DNA of 64,000 nucleotides from Agromyces sp. CF514 (lineage in GTDB: Bacteria; Actinomycetota; Actinomycetes; Actinomycetales; Microbacteriaceae): positions 1,488,001 to 1,552,000 of the forward strand of contig NZ_FOZD01000001.1 of the NCBI RefSeq assembly GCF_900113185.1, read 5' to 3'. The position numbers and the translations under genes are program-made. The notes below the pieces were generated by a model. The model saw only the letters and a program-made list of their open reading frames with translations, had not been told where the DNA came from and made no database searches. Shown in pieces: positions 8,973-17,998 of this stretch; the first letter of the stretch is position 1, and the number at the start of each line of letters is the position of its first letter.

Positions 8973-10028
8973 GTGTTGAGCACGAGTGATGTCGCGTACC
9001 TGAAGACCTTGCAGGGAAGCACCATCGAGACATTGAAGCGAGCTATCGGCAGCCCCGCGACAAACGTTGCCATCCTCGATGTACCGAATCAGCGCAATGT
9101 CGGTGACTCACTCATATGGGCAGGTGAACTCGCATACCTTGAGAAGCTTGGCCTGCGAATCCGCTATATAGCCGACTCCCGCGGGTACCACCCAGGCGAC
9201 CTGCGGGCTGCAATGCCGGAGGGAGTGGTGCTCCTGCATGGTGGCGGAAATTTCGGAGATCTATGGCCGACCCATCAATTGCATCGCGAGCGGGTCGTGA
9301 CCGAGCTGCAAGAGTTTCGCGTCGTTCTCCTGCCCCAGTCCGTGTACTTCGGTTCGCGCGAGGCAGCGGCGCGGGCCAACTCAGTGATGGGCGCGCATCC
9401 CGATTTCACGGCTCTATTGCGAGACCGAGAGTCAATGGATCGCGCCAGGGTCGACCTTCCTGACGTTCGGATTGAGTTTTGCTTCGATATGGCGTTTGGT
9501 TTTGAGCCGCGGGGGTTCTCAGTTGCGAGAGCAGACAGAGTCGTAATCATCGGACGGCGAGACCACGAGAGTTCCTCCGGCTTGGCCGAGGTCCCCAGCG
9601 ACTGGCTCGGCATGTCGAACTTGGTGCTCACCGACTGGGGCCCGATCGGCGGTGCGGCAGGCTTGCGGTGGAAGATTGACCGGGCAATCGTGAAGCTAGA
9701 CGCCACTCTCATGAGGTTCAGCGGCAAGCCAAGCCTTGCGCGGCTGAATACTCTTCATCGACTGGCTGAGCGGGCGATCCACGACATAAATGCGCTAAAC
9801 ATCGCGAATGCGCTGCGTTTGTACGCGGGTTCACAGCTCTTGGTCGTGGATCGACTTCATGCCCATGTTCTCGCTGGCCTCCTCGGCATCAATCACATCG
9901 CGCTCGACAATAGCTATCGCAAGATCGGTTCTGTTTTCGACGAGTATTCGGGCCATCTTTCGACTGCGCACTACGCAACAAGTCTCGAGGCCGCCCGAAT
10001 GAGGGCGAAAGAATTGTTGGTTGAATGA
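8973..10028 (+). CDS. Polysaccharide pyruvyl transferase family protein (EpsO/CsaB-like)
   Basis: A 351-residue member of the polysaccharide pyruvyl transferase family. Start is GTG 8973 with GAGGGAG at 8961-8967. Visible family features are VPNQRNVGDSLIW (about 33-45), VLLHGGGNFGDLWP (about 80-93), VVLLPQSVYF, and the C-terminal VDRLHAHVLAGLLGI and ALDNSYRKI. In this family such proteins transfer pyruvate from phosphoenolpyruvate to a glycan sugar as a ketal, giving negative charge. Some members may have other roles. It overlaps the next gene by 4 bases (ATGA), showing coupling with a transferase. The exact acceptor sugar is unknown. Confidence 0.87.
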   Translation: MLSTSDVAYLKTLQGSTIETLKRAIGSPATNVAILDVPNQRNVGDSLIWAGELAYLEKLGLRIRYIADSRGYHPGDLRAAMPEGVVLLHGGGNFGDLWPTHQLHRERVVTELQEFRVVLLPQSVYFGSREAAARANSVMGAHPDFTALLRDRESMDRARVDLPDVRIEFCFDMAFGFEPRGFSVARADRVVIIGRRDHESSSGLAEVPSDWLGMSNLVLTDWGPIGGAAGLRWKIDRAIVKLDATLMRFSGKPSLARLNTLHRLAERAIHDINALNIANALRLYAGSQLLVVDRLHAHVLAGLLGINHIALDNSYRKIGSVFDEYSGHLSTAHYATSLEAARMRAKELLVE

Positions 10029-10900
10029 TGCTCGCCTTCGTCACATCGCTGCGGCACCCGCAGAATTCCAACGACTATTCACGGGTTGAGGCTCTGTTGG
10101 CCGAAACGCTCGAATCGGTCACTCGCCAAAGCAACCACGAGTTTGTGGTGATAGTGGTTGGTAATAAGCGCCCGGCGTTTGAGCTTCCTGAGCGTGCCTA
10201 CTTCGTCCCGGTTGACTTTCCGCCGCCAGCGCCGCCGGATGGGCCACGGACCGCTCGTGCACCGTTCGTGTGGGACAAAGGCACGAAGATAGGTATCGGT
10301 CTGGCTAAGGCGCGCGAGTTCAGGCCAGATCACGTCATGATTTTCGACGCCGACGATTTTGTGCACTCGGGGATCGCTGAGTACGTAACCGCGCGTCCGG
10401 GGCATAGAGGCTGGGTCATTGATCGGGGTTGGAAGTATTCGCGCGCCCGAAACGCCTATCGCAGACAGGCGAAGTTCAATCGCACGTGCGGGACCAGCTT
10501 TATTTTGCCGTTTGAGGCCTACGGGGTTCCGGAGAGTCTGGCGATTACGGCGAGTCAGCAGATGGTGGCAGATGCCTTTGGCGAGCGACTTGAGACGATC
10601 CTCGGGGCGCACCATGATGCCCGGGAATGGCATGCGGCACATGGCCGGGTACTAGAGCGATATCCGATGAGGGCTGCGGTCTACCAAGTAGATACTGGTG
10701 AGAATCACTCCGGCACGGCTATGAAGGGCGTCGCACACCCACTGGATCGAAAGTTCATCGATGAGTTCGGGGTGCGGCCGCAGATGGGGGCCGCCATCCG
10801 GGTTTGGCGATCGATCGGCCCCGTGGCGGTGTTCCAGACAGGGATGATTGCACTTCAGCGCCTTTCCGCGGGAGTCAAGCGTGCATTCGGGGCGAGATGA
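10025..10900 (+). CDS. Glycosyltransferase-like protein, GT-A fold
   Basis: A 291-residue protein with GT2-like layout. The N-terminal segment reads MMLAFVTSLRHPQNSNDY, followed by repeated strand-helix units and a DADD-type metal site in HVMIFDADDFVHSG (about residues 115-128). It differs from classic GT2 enzymes in lacking the usual VSVVIPTYN start, so it is a distant relative. Two candidate starts, ATG 10025 and ATG 10028, overlap the preceding stop. The gene is embedded between the pyruvyl-transferase-family gene and the flippase with 4-base overlaps at both ends. A transferase role in repeat-unit assembly is likely; the sugar is unknown. Confidence 0.72.
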   Translation: MMLAFVTSLRHPQNSNDYSRVEALLAETLESVTRQSNHEFVVIVVGNKRPAFELPERAYFVPVDFPPPAPPDGPRTARAPFVWDKGTKIGIGLAKAREFRPDHVMIFDADDFVHSGIAEYVTARPGHRGWVIDRGWKYSRARNAYRRQAKFNRTCGTSFILPFEAYGVPESLAITASQQMVADAFGERLETILGAHHDAREWHAAHGRVLERYPMRAAVYQVDTGENHSGTAMKGVAHPLDRKFIDEFGVRPQMGAAIRVWRSIGPVAVFQTGMIALQRLSAGVKRAFGAR

Positions 10901-12426
10901 CAAACGCCGATGGCTTAGGGCGCAAGGCGTCTCAGTCAATCGGCTGGGTACTCGCCGAGCGGTGGTCGTCGCGGTTGATTACACTCGCGGTGTTCGCCAC
11001 GCTTGCGCGCCTTCTAGAACCAAGCGAGTTCGGTCTGATTTCTCTCGCAACTTCGATCATTGCGGTGCTGCAGGTGTTCGTCGATTCGGGGTTCAGCAAG
11101 GCGCTTATCCAGCGGCGCGAGCTCTCGCCAAAGGATGCCTCAACTGCGTTCTGGACGTCCATTGCCATCGCCTTGTCCATTTACGGGCTTCTCGCCCTGA
11201 CGGCAGTACCGGTGGCGTCGGCGCTTGGCGAACCTGAGCTTGCGCCTGTCCTCTACGTGATGGGGTTAGTGCTGCCGATCGGTGCGCTTTCGGGAACGCC
11301 AGCAGCGCTTCTTGAACGCGAGTTCCGCTTCAAGTCGCTCTCGATCCGTCAGTCCGCGGGGACCTTCGCCGGCGCTATGGTTGCCATTCCGGTCGCGGTA
11401 CTGGGGGGCGGCGTGTGGGCGCTCGCGTTGCAATCGCTCGCAGCGGCAATCGCGGCGGTTGTCACCCTGTGGGCTGCCTCGGAATGGCGTCCTCGATTCG
11501 AGTTCTCGATTTCATCACTTCGCGGTCTCTGGAAAGTGGGCTCGAGCGTCCTGGGTATCGAACTATTGGACGCGATCCAGTCGAACATAGACAAGATCCT
11601 GATCGGCGTGTTCTTCACATCCAACGAGCTCGGCTACTACTACCTCGCTCAGAGGATCGGAACAATTCTCATCGAGCTTGTGACTTCGGTAATTGCGCGC
11701 ATATCGCTCACCACGTTCTCTCGAGTGCAGGACGACCTTCCGCGGCTCAATCGCATCTTTCGGCAACTCACGTTTGCGGCTGCCGCCGTGAGCTTTCCGT
11801 TCTTTGCTTTTGTCGCCGTACTTGGCCCGCAACTCGTGCCGTTGCTGTTTGGCCCCGGGTGGGAAGCGGCCGTGCCGCTGATGTGGATACTTGCGCCGGG
11901 CTGGGCATTCGGGACGATCATGTATTTCGATCGACCCGTGATGCTTTCGACCGGCCACGCCCGCGCTGCGCTCGGGCTTGCGGCCCTGCAGGCGGGGCTT
12001 GGTATTGTCGCGGTCTTCCTGTTGCTACCTCTCGGGATCGTCGGCGTCGCGCTCTCGAGGCTTTCGCGGGTCCTCACCTGGCCATTGCGACTAATGCTGC
12101 TGCACCGATATATAGGCTTGCGAGTCTGGAGTTACCTCGGTCAGGTTGCGCGATGCGGGGTCGCGATCGCTCCTCCTATAGTGGCGATAGCGCTGCTTCA
12201 GACCACAACGTGGGCGAACGTTGCGGGCGCCGCCTGGGTATTTGCCTTGCCAGTCGCGCTCGTCGGGGGAGCCGTCTATGCCGCCTTGCTCTGGTTGATC
12301 GCGGGTGCTGAGAACCGCGACGTGCTCCGACGAGCCGCAGCGCCAGCAGCCAGCTATGTATCAGGGCTAGGCGGTCGTCGCCATCGGCGCGAGTCCAAGG
12401 CCGATGGTCAACTCGGTGACCAGTGA
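10897..12426 (+). CDS. Wzx-type lipid-linked oligosaccharide flippase (locus A)
   Basis: A 509-residue polytopic membrane protein of the MOP/MATE superfamily, polysaccharide transporter branch. The N-terminus has the family's hallmark order: ASQSIGWVLAERWSSRLI, then ARLLEPSEFGLISL, then DSGFSKALIQR. About twelve to fourteen hydrophobic helices follow. Its role would be to flip undecaprenyl-linked repeat units to the outer face for the polymerase at 6231-7517. It begins ATGA over the previous stop. The C-terminal tail is Arg/Ala-rich and cytoplasmic. A paralogue with the same layout lies at 33798-35396. Confidence 0.9.
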   Translation: MTNADGLGRKASQSIGWVLAERWSSRLITLAVFATLARLLEPSEFGLISLATSIIAVLQVFVDSGFSKALIQRRELSPKDASTAFWTSIAIALSIYGLLALTAVPVASALGEPELAPVLYVMGLVLPIGALSGTPAALLEREFRFKSLSIRQSAGTFAGAMVAIPVAVLGGGVWALALQSLAAAIAAVVTLWAASEWRPRFEFSISSLRGLWKVGSSVLGIELLDAIQSNIDKILIGVFFTSNELGYYYLAQRIGTILIELVTSVIARISLTTFSRVQDDLPRLNRIFRQLTFAAAAVSFPFFAFVAVLGPQLVPLLFGPGWEAAVPLMWILAPGWAFGTIMYFDRPVMLSTGHARAALGLAALQAGLGIVAVFLLLPLGIVGVALSRLSRVLTWPLRLMLLHRYIGLRVWSYLGQVARCGVAIAPPIVAIALLQTTTWANVAGAAWVFALPVALVGGAVYAALLWLIAGAENRDVLRRAAAPAASYVSGLGGRRHRRESKADGQLGDQ

Positions 12427-12660
12427 TCCAGATGTCGACATCGGTAACGGGCACGGGTGGCAGTGGGGAGGAATGTAGCGCTTGGGCAACGTAGCTATCC
12501 GAAATACGGTCCCAGCTTTGTTGCGCATTTGTGTGGCGCTTTCGAAGGCCGCGCGGCGGGGTAATGATTGGGCATATCCGGTGCTCAGGGCGACTTGGTT
12601 TCGCGCCGCAGTATCGGCGGCGGGGGTATTGGGGACGGCCCGGATGATCGAGGTGCGACA

Positions 12661-13497
12661 TTGACCGTTGAGTTATATGCCTGGCGGCCCAGGTTGCCAC
12701 TAGTGAACGTTCCATTGCTTCGTCGAATCCGCGGGCGTCGTCGGCATAATTTTGGAGACGAGCTCGGCCCAATCGTTGTTCGAGGTGTGCTCGACATGCT
12801 GGGCCTGACTGAAGACGCTGCTTCCGGTAAGCACGAGCGATTGGTCACGGTGGGTTCCGTTCTGCACTTTGCGAAACACGGCGACCACATCTGGGGGTCC
12901 GGAATAAACGGCAAGGTGGCAAGACCCCTGCGAGTTAAGGGTGGCGAACTAACAATTCATGCGGTCCGCGGTCCACGGACTCGCCGATACCTGATGGATC
13001 ACGGCCACGACGTTCCCTCTATCTACGGCGACCCCGCGCTGCTGATTTCGCACGTGGACGAACGATTTCGACTCGCTGGGGCCGAAAAGCAGCGTCAGCT
13101 GCTCGTTGTCCCCAACCTCAATGACATGCCGCGTTACCGTAGCCATCCGCACGCGATCTCGCCGTTGGCTGACCCGCTAGAGGTCGCACGACTTATCTCT
13201 TCAAGCGAGTTCGTCGTTGGTTCCTCTTTGCATGCGATGGTCTTGGCGGATCTGTTCGGTGTACCTTGCCGGCCGTTGATGTCTGCCTACGAGAACAACT
13301 TCAAGTACGACGACTACTACCTAGGGACGGGTCGCGAACTTCCAGAATTTGCGCGGGACGTTGAGCACGCCATTCGTCTAGGCGGCATAGACGGGCTGGT
13401 ATTTCGCCCAGAGCCAATTCTGCGAGCATTTCCGCACGAACTCTTTCGCGCAGGAGGGGAGCGAACGTCGGAGTTCACTCCAGGACCAATCGAGTGA
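12661..13497 (+). CDS. Polysaccharide pyruvyl transferase family protein (WcfK-like), TTG start
   Basis: A 278-residue protein. The start is placed at TTG 12661 because GAGGTG (12650-12655) lies 5 bases upstream and the protein then begins LTVELYAWRPR, as expected for this subfamily. Family features are HNFGDELGPIVVRGVL (about 27-42), LVTVGSVLHFAKHGDHIWGSG, HAVRGPRTR, YGDPALL and VGSSLHAMVLADLFGVPC. It likely transfers a pyruvyl group to a glycan, or acts as a related modifying enzyme. The 234-base gap before it contains no gene I can support. It is the last gene of the low-GC segment and belongs to a different subfamily from the protein at 8973-10028. Confidence 0.82.
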   Translation: MTVELYAWRPRLPLVNVPLLRRIRGRRRHNFGDELGPIVVRGVLDMLGLTEDAASGKHERLVTVGSVLHFAKHGDHIWGSGINGKVARPLRVKGGELTIHAVRGPRTRRYLMDHGHDVPSIYGDPALLISHVDERFRLAGAEKQRQLLVVPNLNDMPRYRSHPHAISPLADPLEVARLISSSEFVVGSSLHAMVLADLFGVPCRPLMSAYENNFKYDDYYLGTGRELPEFARDVEHAIRLGGIDGLVFRPEPILRAFPHELFRAGGERTSEFTPGPIE

Positions 13498-13614
13498 ACG
13501 AGGCATGGGTGAGTCAATCGGGGTTGGTCCGGGCAGCGAGGCCCGAATTCAGCGACGCGCGACTTGGCACGTGCCTGCTTCATCCGCGCGCTGCACCGGG
13601 CTACGCTCTTGATC

Positions 13615-15666
13615 GTGACGCCGTCTTCCGGGGGTTCGGAGTCGTCGGGTCGGAACCATGGGGATGGCGCATCCGACCGGCGCCATGAGTCGAGCCGTTC
13701 CGGCGACTCGCACCATTCGAGTTCGAGTCGTTCGCACGGCTCCGGCTCCGGGGCGGGCCGATCGCACGGCTCAGGTTCGGGCTCCGGCTCGAGTTCGGGC
13801 CGGTCGCATGGCTCCAGCTCCGGCCGGTCCGGCAGCTCGCGCTCGAGCTCCGGCCGCTCCCACCATCACGGCTCCAGCAAGCGGCGAAAGCAGCAGCGCC
13901 GCAAGCGCATCATCACCTGGACGATCGTCGGCGTCGCCGGCCTGCTCCTGTTCGCCGTCGCCTGGATCGGCATCCGCGGGTTCCTCGCGGTCGGCGAGCT
14001 GCAGGCTGCGGTGCCGCTGGCGAAGACGGTGCAGAAGCAGTTCGTCGCGGGCGACGCCCAGGCGGCGCAGCGGTCGGCCGACGAACTCGCCGCGCACGCG
14101 GCATCCGCTGCCTCGTTGACGGGCGATCCGATCTGGCGCGGTGCCGAGGTGCTGCCGGGCGTCGGCCCGAACCTCGAGGTGATGCGGGTGCTCGCGGCAT
14201 CCGTCGACCGCATCTCGCGTGATGCGGTGGTGCCGCTCGCCGCGACGGCGGGCTCGCTCGGCCTCGGCACGTTCGCGCCGGCAGGCGGGGCGATCGACCT
14301 GCAACCCATGATCGACCTCCAGCAGCCGGTGCATGCCGCCCGGGTGGCCTTCGACAGCTCGGCCGCGGCCCTCGCGACGCCGAGCGTGGCAGGCGCCTCC
14401 GTGATCGGCCCGCTGGCCGAAGCCCGCGACGAACTCACCGCGATGGTCGACGAGGCGGGCGGCACGGTCGTGGGCTTCGACAACGCGGTGCACCTGCTGC
14501 CGCCGATGCTCGGCGCCGACGGCCCGCGCGACACGCTGCTGCTGTTCCAGAACAACGCCGAACTGCGTTCGCTCGGAGGCATCCCGGGGGCGTCCGCGCT
14601 CATCCATGCCGATGCCGGCACGGTCTCGATGACGCAGCAGGCCTCGGCACGGGATTTCCCGGTCTACCCGTCGCGCGTGGTCGACATGCCGGTCGAGACG
14701 CGTGCCCTGTGGGGCGAGAACACGGCGCGGTACATCCAGGACGTCACGTTCACCCCCCAGTTCCCGCTCGCGGCGACCATCGCCCGCGAGATGTGGAAGC
14801 GACAGTTCGGCACCGAGGTGCAGTCCGTGGTCTCGGTCGATCCGGTGATGCTGAGCTACCTCCTGAACGCGACGGGCCCCGTCACGATCGCCACGGGCGA
14901 GCAGCTCACGAGCGAGAACGCCGTGCAGGTCCTCTTGAGCGACGTCTATGCGAAGTACCCCGTGCAGCAGCAGGACGCGATCTTCGCGGATGTCGCATCC
15001 CGCGTGTTCTCGGCCCTCACGTCGGGCTCCGCCGATCCGCAGAAGCTGGTCGAGGCGCTCGCGAAGGCGGGCTCTGAGCGCCGCATCCTGGTGTGGAACG
15101 CGGATGTCGACGAGCAGGCCGTGCTCGCGGGCACGGCGATCGCCGGCGGCCTGCCCGAGAGCACGGCGACCGAGCAGGCGTTCGGGGTGTACCTGAACGA
15201 CATGACGGGTTCGAAGATGGACCCGTACCTGAAGGTCGAGCTCGGCTCCGGGGTCATCACGTGCCGCAACGACGGCCTGCCGAACTACGACATCGTCGTG
15301 AAGCTCACGAACACGGCGCCGGCGGATGCCGCGACGAGCCTCCCGTCGTACGTCACGGGCGGCGGCGTGTACGGCACGCCGCCGGGCTCGATCACGACCT
15401 CGGTGCACGTGTACAGCGCGCAGGGCACGTACAACCTCGGCGTGCTGCTGAACGACGAGCCGGTGGGGTACCACCCGACCTCGGATACCGGCTACACCCT
15501 CAGCAAGGTCGTCTCGACTCTGGCGCCAGGCGAGAGCGCCGAATACCGGTTCGGATTCCTCGGCGGAACATCGGGAGAGAAGCTTACTCGCCTCGAATCG
15601 ACGCCACTCGTTTACACGCCCGACACATTCGGGGTCGCGCTCTCATGTGATTCTCCCCTAAGGTGA
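13615..15666 (+). CDS. DUF4012 membrane protein with Ser/Gly/His-rich head
   Basis: A 683-residue protein from GTG 13615. Residues 1 to about 90 are low-complexity Ser/Gly/His/Arg, then a basic stretch (KRRKQQRRKR) and one membrane helix (about 98-118). The remainder is extracytoplasmic and carries the DUF4012 core around NNAELRSLGGIPGAS (about 312-326), where the N-A-E-L-R and G-G elements are the family's best conserved part. DUF4012 proteins are often beside polysaccharide genes in actinobacteria, but no biochemical function is known to me. The gene marks the return to high GC. A strong hairpin follows 3 bases after the stop. The start is the least certain part. Confidence 0.8.
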   Translation: MTPSSGGSESSGRNHGDGASDRRHESSRSGDSHHSSSSRSHGSGSGAGRSHGSGSGSGSSSGRSHGSSSGRSGSSRSSSGRSHHHGSSKRRKQQRRKRIITWTIVGVAGLLLFAVAWIGIRGFLAVGELQAAVPLAKTVQKQFVAGDAQAAQRSADELAAHAASAASLTGDPIWRGAEVLPGVGPNLEVMRVLAASVDRISRDAVVPLAATAGSLGLGTFAPAGGAIDLQPMIDLQQPVHAARVAFDSSAAALATPSVAGASVIGPLAEARDELTAMVDEAGGTVVGFDNAVHLLPPMLGADGPRDTLLLFQNNAELRSLGGIPGASALIHADAGTVSMTQQASARDFPVYPSRVVDMPVETRALWGENTARYIQDVTFTPQFPLAATIAREMWKRQFGTEVQSVVSVDPVMLSYLLNATGPVTIATGEQLTSENAVQVLLSDVYAKYPVQQQDAIFADVASRVFSALTSGSADPQKLVEALAKAGSERRILVWNADVDEQAVLAGTAIAGGLPESTATEQAFGVYLNDMTGSKMDPYLKVELGSGVITCRNDGLPNYDIVVKLTNTAPADAATSLPSYVTGGGVYGTPPGSITTSVHVYSAQGTYNLGVLLNDEPVGYHPTSDTGYTLSKVVSTLAPGESAEYRFGFLGGTSGEKLTRLESTPLVYTPDTFGVALSCDSPLR

Positions 15667-15668
15667 GC

Positions 15669-15697
15669 AGGTGTCGCCTTTCGGAAGGGCGGCACCT
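15669..15697 (+). terminator. Hairpin after DUF4012 gene
   Basis: Two 13-base arms (15669-15681 and 15685-15697) pair along their whole length with two G-U pairs around a 3-base CGG loop. It begins 3 bases after the stop. No T-run follows, as is common for actinobacterial terminators. It could instead be a leader structure for the next gene. Confidence 0.6.
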
Positions 15698-15758
15698 CTG
15701 GGGGGTTCCGAACGAGGGGTTCCTCGGTGCTCATGAAGCATACGGGGGTAACGCAATC

Positions 15759-16259
15759 ATGTTCCGAAAGATCCTTGCAAGCGTCGCCGTGCTGGCGGCC
15801 GTGCTCATCGCCGCGCCGGCTGCGGCACAAGCGGCCGAAGGCGCCGGCTACACCGGTCAGGGCACCAACGTGACCTTGACCGTCGGCGAGGTCGGCACGA
15901 TGACCTTCAGCGGTCTTCCGCCCAACACGCCGTCCACCGCGACCGCACCCGATGCGGTCACCCTGGCCGTGTTGAAGGCCGCGACCGCCTCGAGGGCGAC
16001 GGATGCCTCGGGCACCGTGTCGTTCCAGGTCTCGTCGAACACGCCGGGCACGTACACCATCACCGATACGGCAGGGGAGTGGGTCGCCACCGGCACGTTG
16101 ACCGTCGTGCCGGCGGATTCCGCGAGCACGGGCGGCATCGCCTCGACCGGCTACGACGCCCCGGTGCTCTGGATCTGGATCGCCGGCGGGGCACTGCTCC
16201 TCGGTGCCGCGCTCGTCGTCGTGATGACCACGGTGCGCCGGGCACGCCAGCAGGACTGA
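15759..16259 (+). CDS. Secreted protein with C-terminal IASTG sorting-like signal
   Basis: A 166-residue exported protein. Residues 1-26 form a signal peptide (basic start, hydrophobic core, AAAQAAEGA cleavage region). The middle is a small Thr/Val-rich beta domain (27-120). The C-terminus has IASTG (127-131), a hydrophobic helix (about 136-158) and a basic tail (RRARQQD). This arrangement is that of sortase substrates, and the A-x-T-G core resembles the LAXTG signals of class E sortases. The protein is therefore probably anchored to peptidoglycan. No sortase gene is in the window. Start ATG 15759 follows a G-rich stretch. Function unknown. Confidence 0.75.
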   Translation: MFRKILASVAVLAAVLIAAPAAAQAAEGAGYTGQGTNVTLTVGEVGTMTFSGLPPNTPSTATAPDAVTLAVLKAATASRATDASGTVSFQVSSNTPGTYTITDTAGEWVATGTLTVVPADSASTGGIASTGYDAPVLWIWIAGGALLLGAALVVVMTTVRRARQQD

Positions 16260-16306
16260 CGCCGTCGGTCCGCAGCACGACCTGTCTGCGCGTCGTATGC
16301 TGCGGG

Positions 16307-16330
16307 AGCCCGGATCCCAGGATCCGGGCT
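16307..16330 (+). terminator. Hairpin after IASTG protein gene
   Basis: Perfect 10-base arms (16307-16316 and 16321-16330) around a CCAG loop, 47 bases after the stop and followed by TCCGTCGTGT. It is placed to end transcription of the small secreted protein before the next start at 16380. Confidence 0.65.
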
Positions 16331-16379
16331 TCCGTCGTGTCTGCGCACTGACACGATCGGATGACTCCAACATGGCCTC

Positions 16380-17477
16380 ATGAGCACGGCAGGCGGCGCA
16401 GCGGCGCGGGTGATCGGCGTCGACGCGGCCAGGGGCCTCGCGCTCATCGGCATGTTCGTCGCGCATGTGGCGCCCGTGGTCGACGACGCGACGACCATGA
16501 CGCTCATCGGCATCGCCGACGAGCGGCCGCGACTGCTGTTCGCGTTGACCGCCGGCATCGGGCTCGGCTTCATCTCGGGAGGCGTGCGACCGCTCGAGGC
16601 GCCGGGGGAGCGCGGCGTCCTGCGGCGTCAGATCGCGATCAGGGCCGTCATCCTGATCGCGATGGGGCTGCTCATCGCCGCCACGCTGCATCCGCTCGTG
16701 TTCATCATCCTCGACGTCTACGGCGTCGCGTTCCTGCTCATGCTGCCGCTGCTCTTCCTGCCGCCGCGCGTGGCGCTCGTGGTCGGCATCGGTTTGCTCG
16801 CGGTCGCGCCAGCGCTCGCCGAGATCGCGGCCCGCACGCCGTTCGTCGCCGCCGCCCGCGAGGGGGCGCTGCGCATCCCGGTCGACTGGGCCGTGAGCGG
16901 CGCCTATCCGGTGATCGTGTGGGTGCCCGTGATGCTCATCGGGCTCGCGCTGGCGCGACTCGACCTCGGGTCGCGCACCACGGTGTTCCTCACCGGACTG
17001 ATCGGCGCGGCCGTCGCATGCGTGCTGCTGCCCCTCTCGACCCTGCTGCCTTCGCCGTTCATGGTCGCGGATGCCGCGTGGTCGGTGCCGTTGCGTGCCT
17101 CACTCGAGACGCTCGCCAACACGGGCGTCGCGGCCGCGCTGGTCGCCCTGCTGCTCGTGCTCACCGGATTCGTCGCGCCGGCCGCGCGCCGCGTCGCCGT
17201 CGCCGTGACATCGCCGGTCGCCGCGATGGGGTCGATGCCGCTCACGGTCTACACGCTGCATCTCGTGGTGATCGCGCTCGCCGTGCGCACCGACCCCGCA
17301 TCGGGCACGATCACGGACGACTCGTGGCCGCTGCTCGTCGGACTCGTCGTCGGGTCGATGCTCTTCGCCTGGCTCTGGCGGAGGTACGTCGGGCGCGGAC
17401 CGCTCGAGATGCTGCTGCGATGGGCGAGCGGACGTTCACGCCGGCCCGCGACGCCCGACCCGGTGACCGGCGGCTGA
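16380..17477 (+). CDS. Polytopic membrane acyltransferase-like protein (DUF1624/DUF418 type)
   Basis: A 365-residue integral membrane protein with roughly ten helices. It opens with ARVIGVDAARGLALIGMF, the D-x-x-R-G motif after an arginine that begins heparan-alpha-glucosaminide acetyltransferase-like (DUF1624) and DUF418 proteins. A histidine follows in the first helix (AHVAP), and a late YTLHLVVIAL segment is also typical. Such proteins are thought to move acyl groups across the membrane to sugars, so it could decorate a surface glycan, but this is inference. Its last 42 bases overlap the convergent VanZ-like gene. Confidence 0.7.
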   Translation: MSTAGGAAARVIGVDAARGLALIGMFVAHVAPVVDDATTMTLIGIADERPRLLFALTAGIGLGFISGGVRPLEAPGERGVLRRQIAIRAVILIAMGLLIAATLHPLVFIILDVYGVAFLLMLPLLFLPPRVALVVGIGLLAVAPALAEIAARTPFVAAAREGALRIPVDWAVSGAYPVIVWVPVMLIGLALARLDLGSRTTVFLTGLIGAAVACVLLPLSTLLPSPFMVADAAWSVPLRASLETLANTGVAAALVALLLVLTGFVAPAARRVAVAVTSPVAAMGSMPLTVYTLHLVVIALAVRTDPASGTITDDSWPLLVGLVVGSMLFAWLWRRYVGRGPLEMLLRWASGRSRRPATPDPVTGG

Positions 17478-17930
17478 CGTCACGGCCGCGAGCGCCACGC
17501 CGAGCAGGGCACCGAGCGTGTTCGCGACGACATCCGAGACGGTGGAGACCCTGGAGGGGATCGCGAGCTGCACGAGCTCGATGCAGGTGCTGCCGAGGCA
17601 TCCGGCCACGACGATCGCCCAGGGCCGAACCCGCGGGAACGCGAGTCGCGACGCCAACCCGATCGGCACGAACAGGGCGACGTTCGCCGCGAACTCGAGC
17701 ACCACCGCGGTCTCGCCGAGCGGCAGTCCCAGGTCGGCGAGCGCGTGCGCCGCCCACCAGACGATTCCCGTCACGCGGGAGGCGTCGTCCGCAGGCAGGA
17801 ACACGACGAGCGCCACGAACACGAGGTAGGGCACGAGCACCACGCGGGCGGCCACGAGCGATCGTGGACGTCGCACGGGCGGAGCTGCGGATGCCGCGGC
17901 ATCCGTCGTGCGCGTCGCGTTCTCGTCCAC
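17436..17930 (-). CDS. VanZ-like membrane protein (first copy)
   Basis: A 164-residue protein with four to five hydrophobic helices and the VanZ family signature. The signature elements are FAANVALFVPIGL (about 82-94), a helix ending STCIELVQLAIPSR (about 113-126), and VSDVVANTLGALLGV. The founding member, VanZ, gives low-level teicoplanin resistance; most members, like this one, have no known role. The N-terminus is Ala/Arg-rich and cytoplasmic. It converges on, and overlaps by 42 bases, the acyltransferase gene at 16380-17477. A second VanZ-like gene lies at 19735-20211 in the same orientation. Confidence 0.85.
   Translation of the reverse strand: MDENATRTTDAAASAAPPVRRPRSLVAARVVLVPYLVFVALVVFLPADDASRVTGIVWWAAHALADLGLPLGETAVVLEFAANVALFVPIGLASRLAFPRVRPWAIVVAGCLGSTCIELVQLAIPSRVSTVSDVVANTLGALLGVALAAVTSAAGHRVGRRGPA
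17889..17904. repeat. GGATGCCGCGGCATCC palindrome, copy 2
   Basis: Perfect copy inside the N-terminal Ala-rich part of the first VanZ-like gene, so read in a different frame from copy 1. Confidence 0.9.
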
Positions 17931-17998
17931 CCGGCCATGCTAAGCGCGGTGCAGCGACCGGCGGGGACAGAATGGGGGCACCGACCGACGGAGGCCCA

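Larger units (their letters stand above)
4008..13500. other. Low-GC segment: probable exchangeable polysaccharide cassette
   Basis: Hand-counted lines here gave 48% (5761-5820) and 58% (10081-10140) G+C, compared with 70% for a locus B line (33961-34020). The drop starts right after the wbaP-like gene and ends before the DUF4012 gene. The 10-base word CGGATGCCGC or its complement, frequent elsewhere in the window, was not seen inside. The contents (transferases, polymerase, flippase, two pyruvyl-transferase-family genes) are the variable part of a Wzy-type locus. No integrase or insertion sequence is visible at either edge. Confidence 0.7.

Noticed and set aside
4008..13500. Low-GC segment as a prophage or transposon
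   Set aside because: All genes are glycan genes. I saw no integrase, transposase, terminal repeats or phage structural genes.
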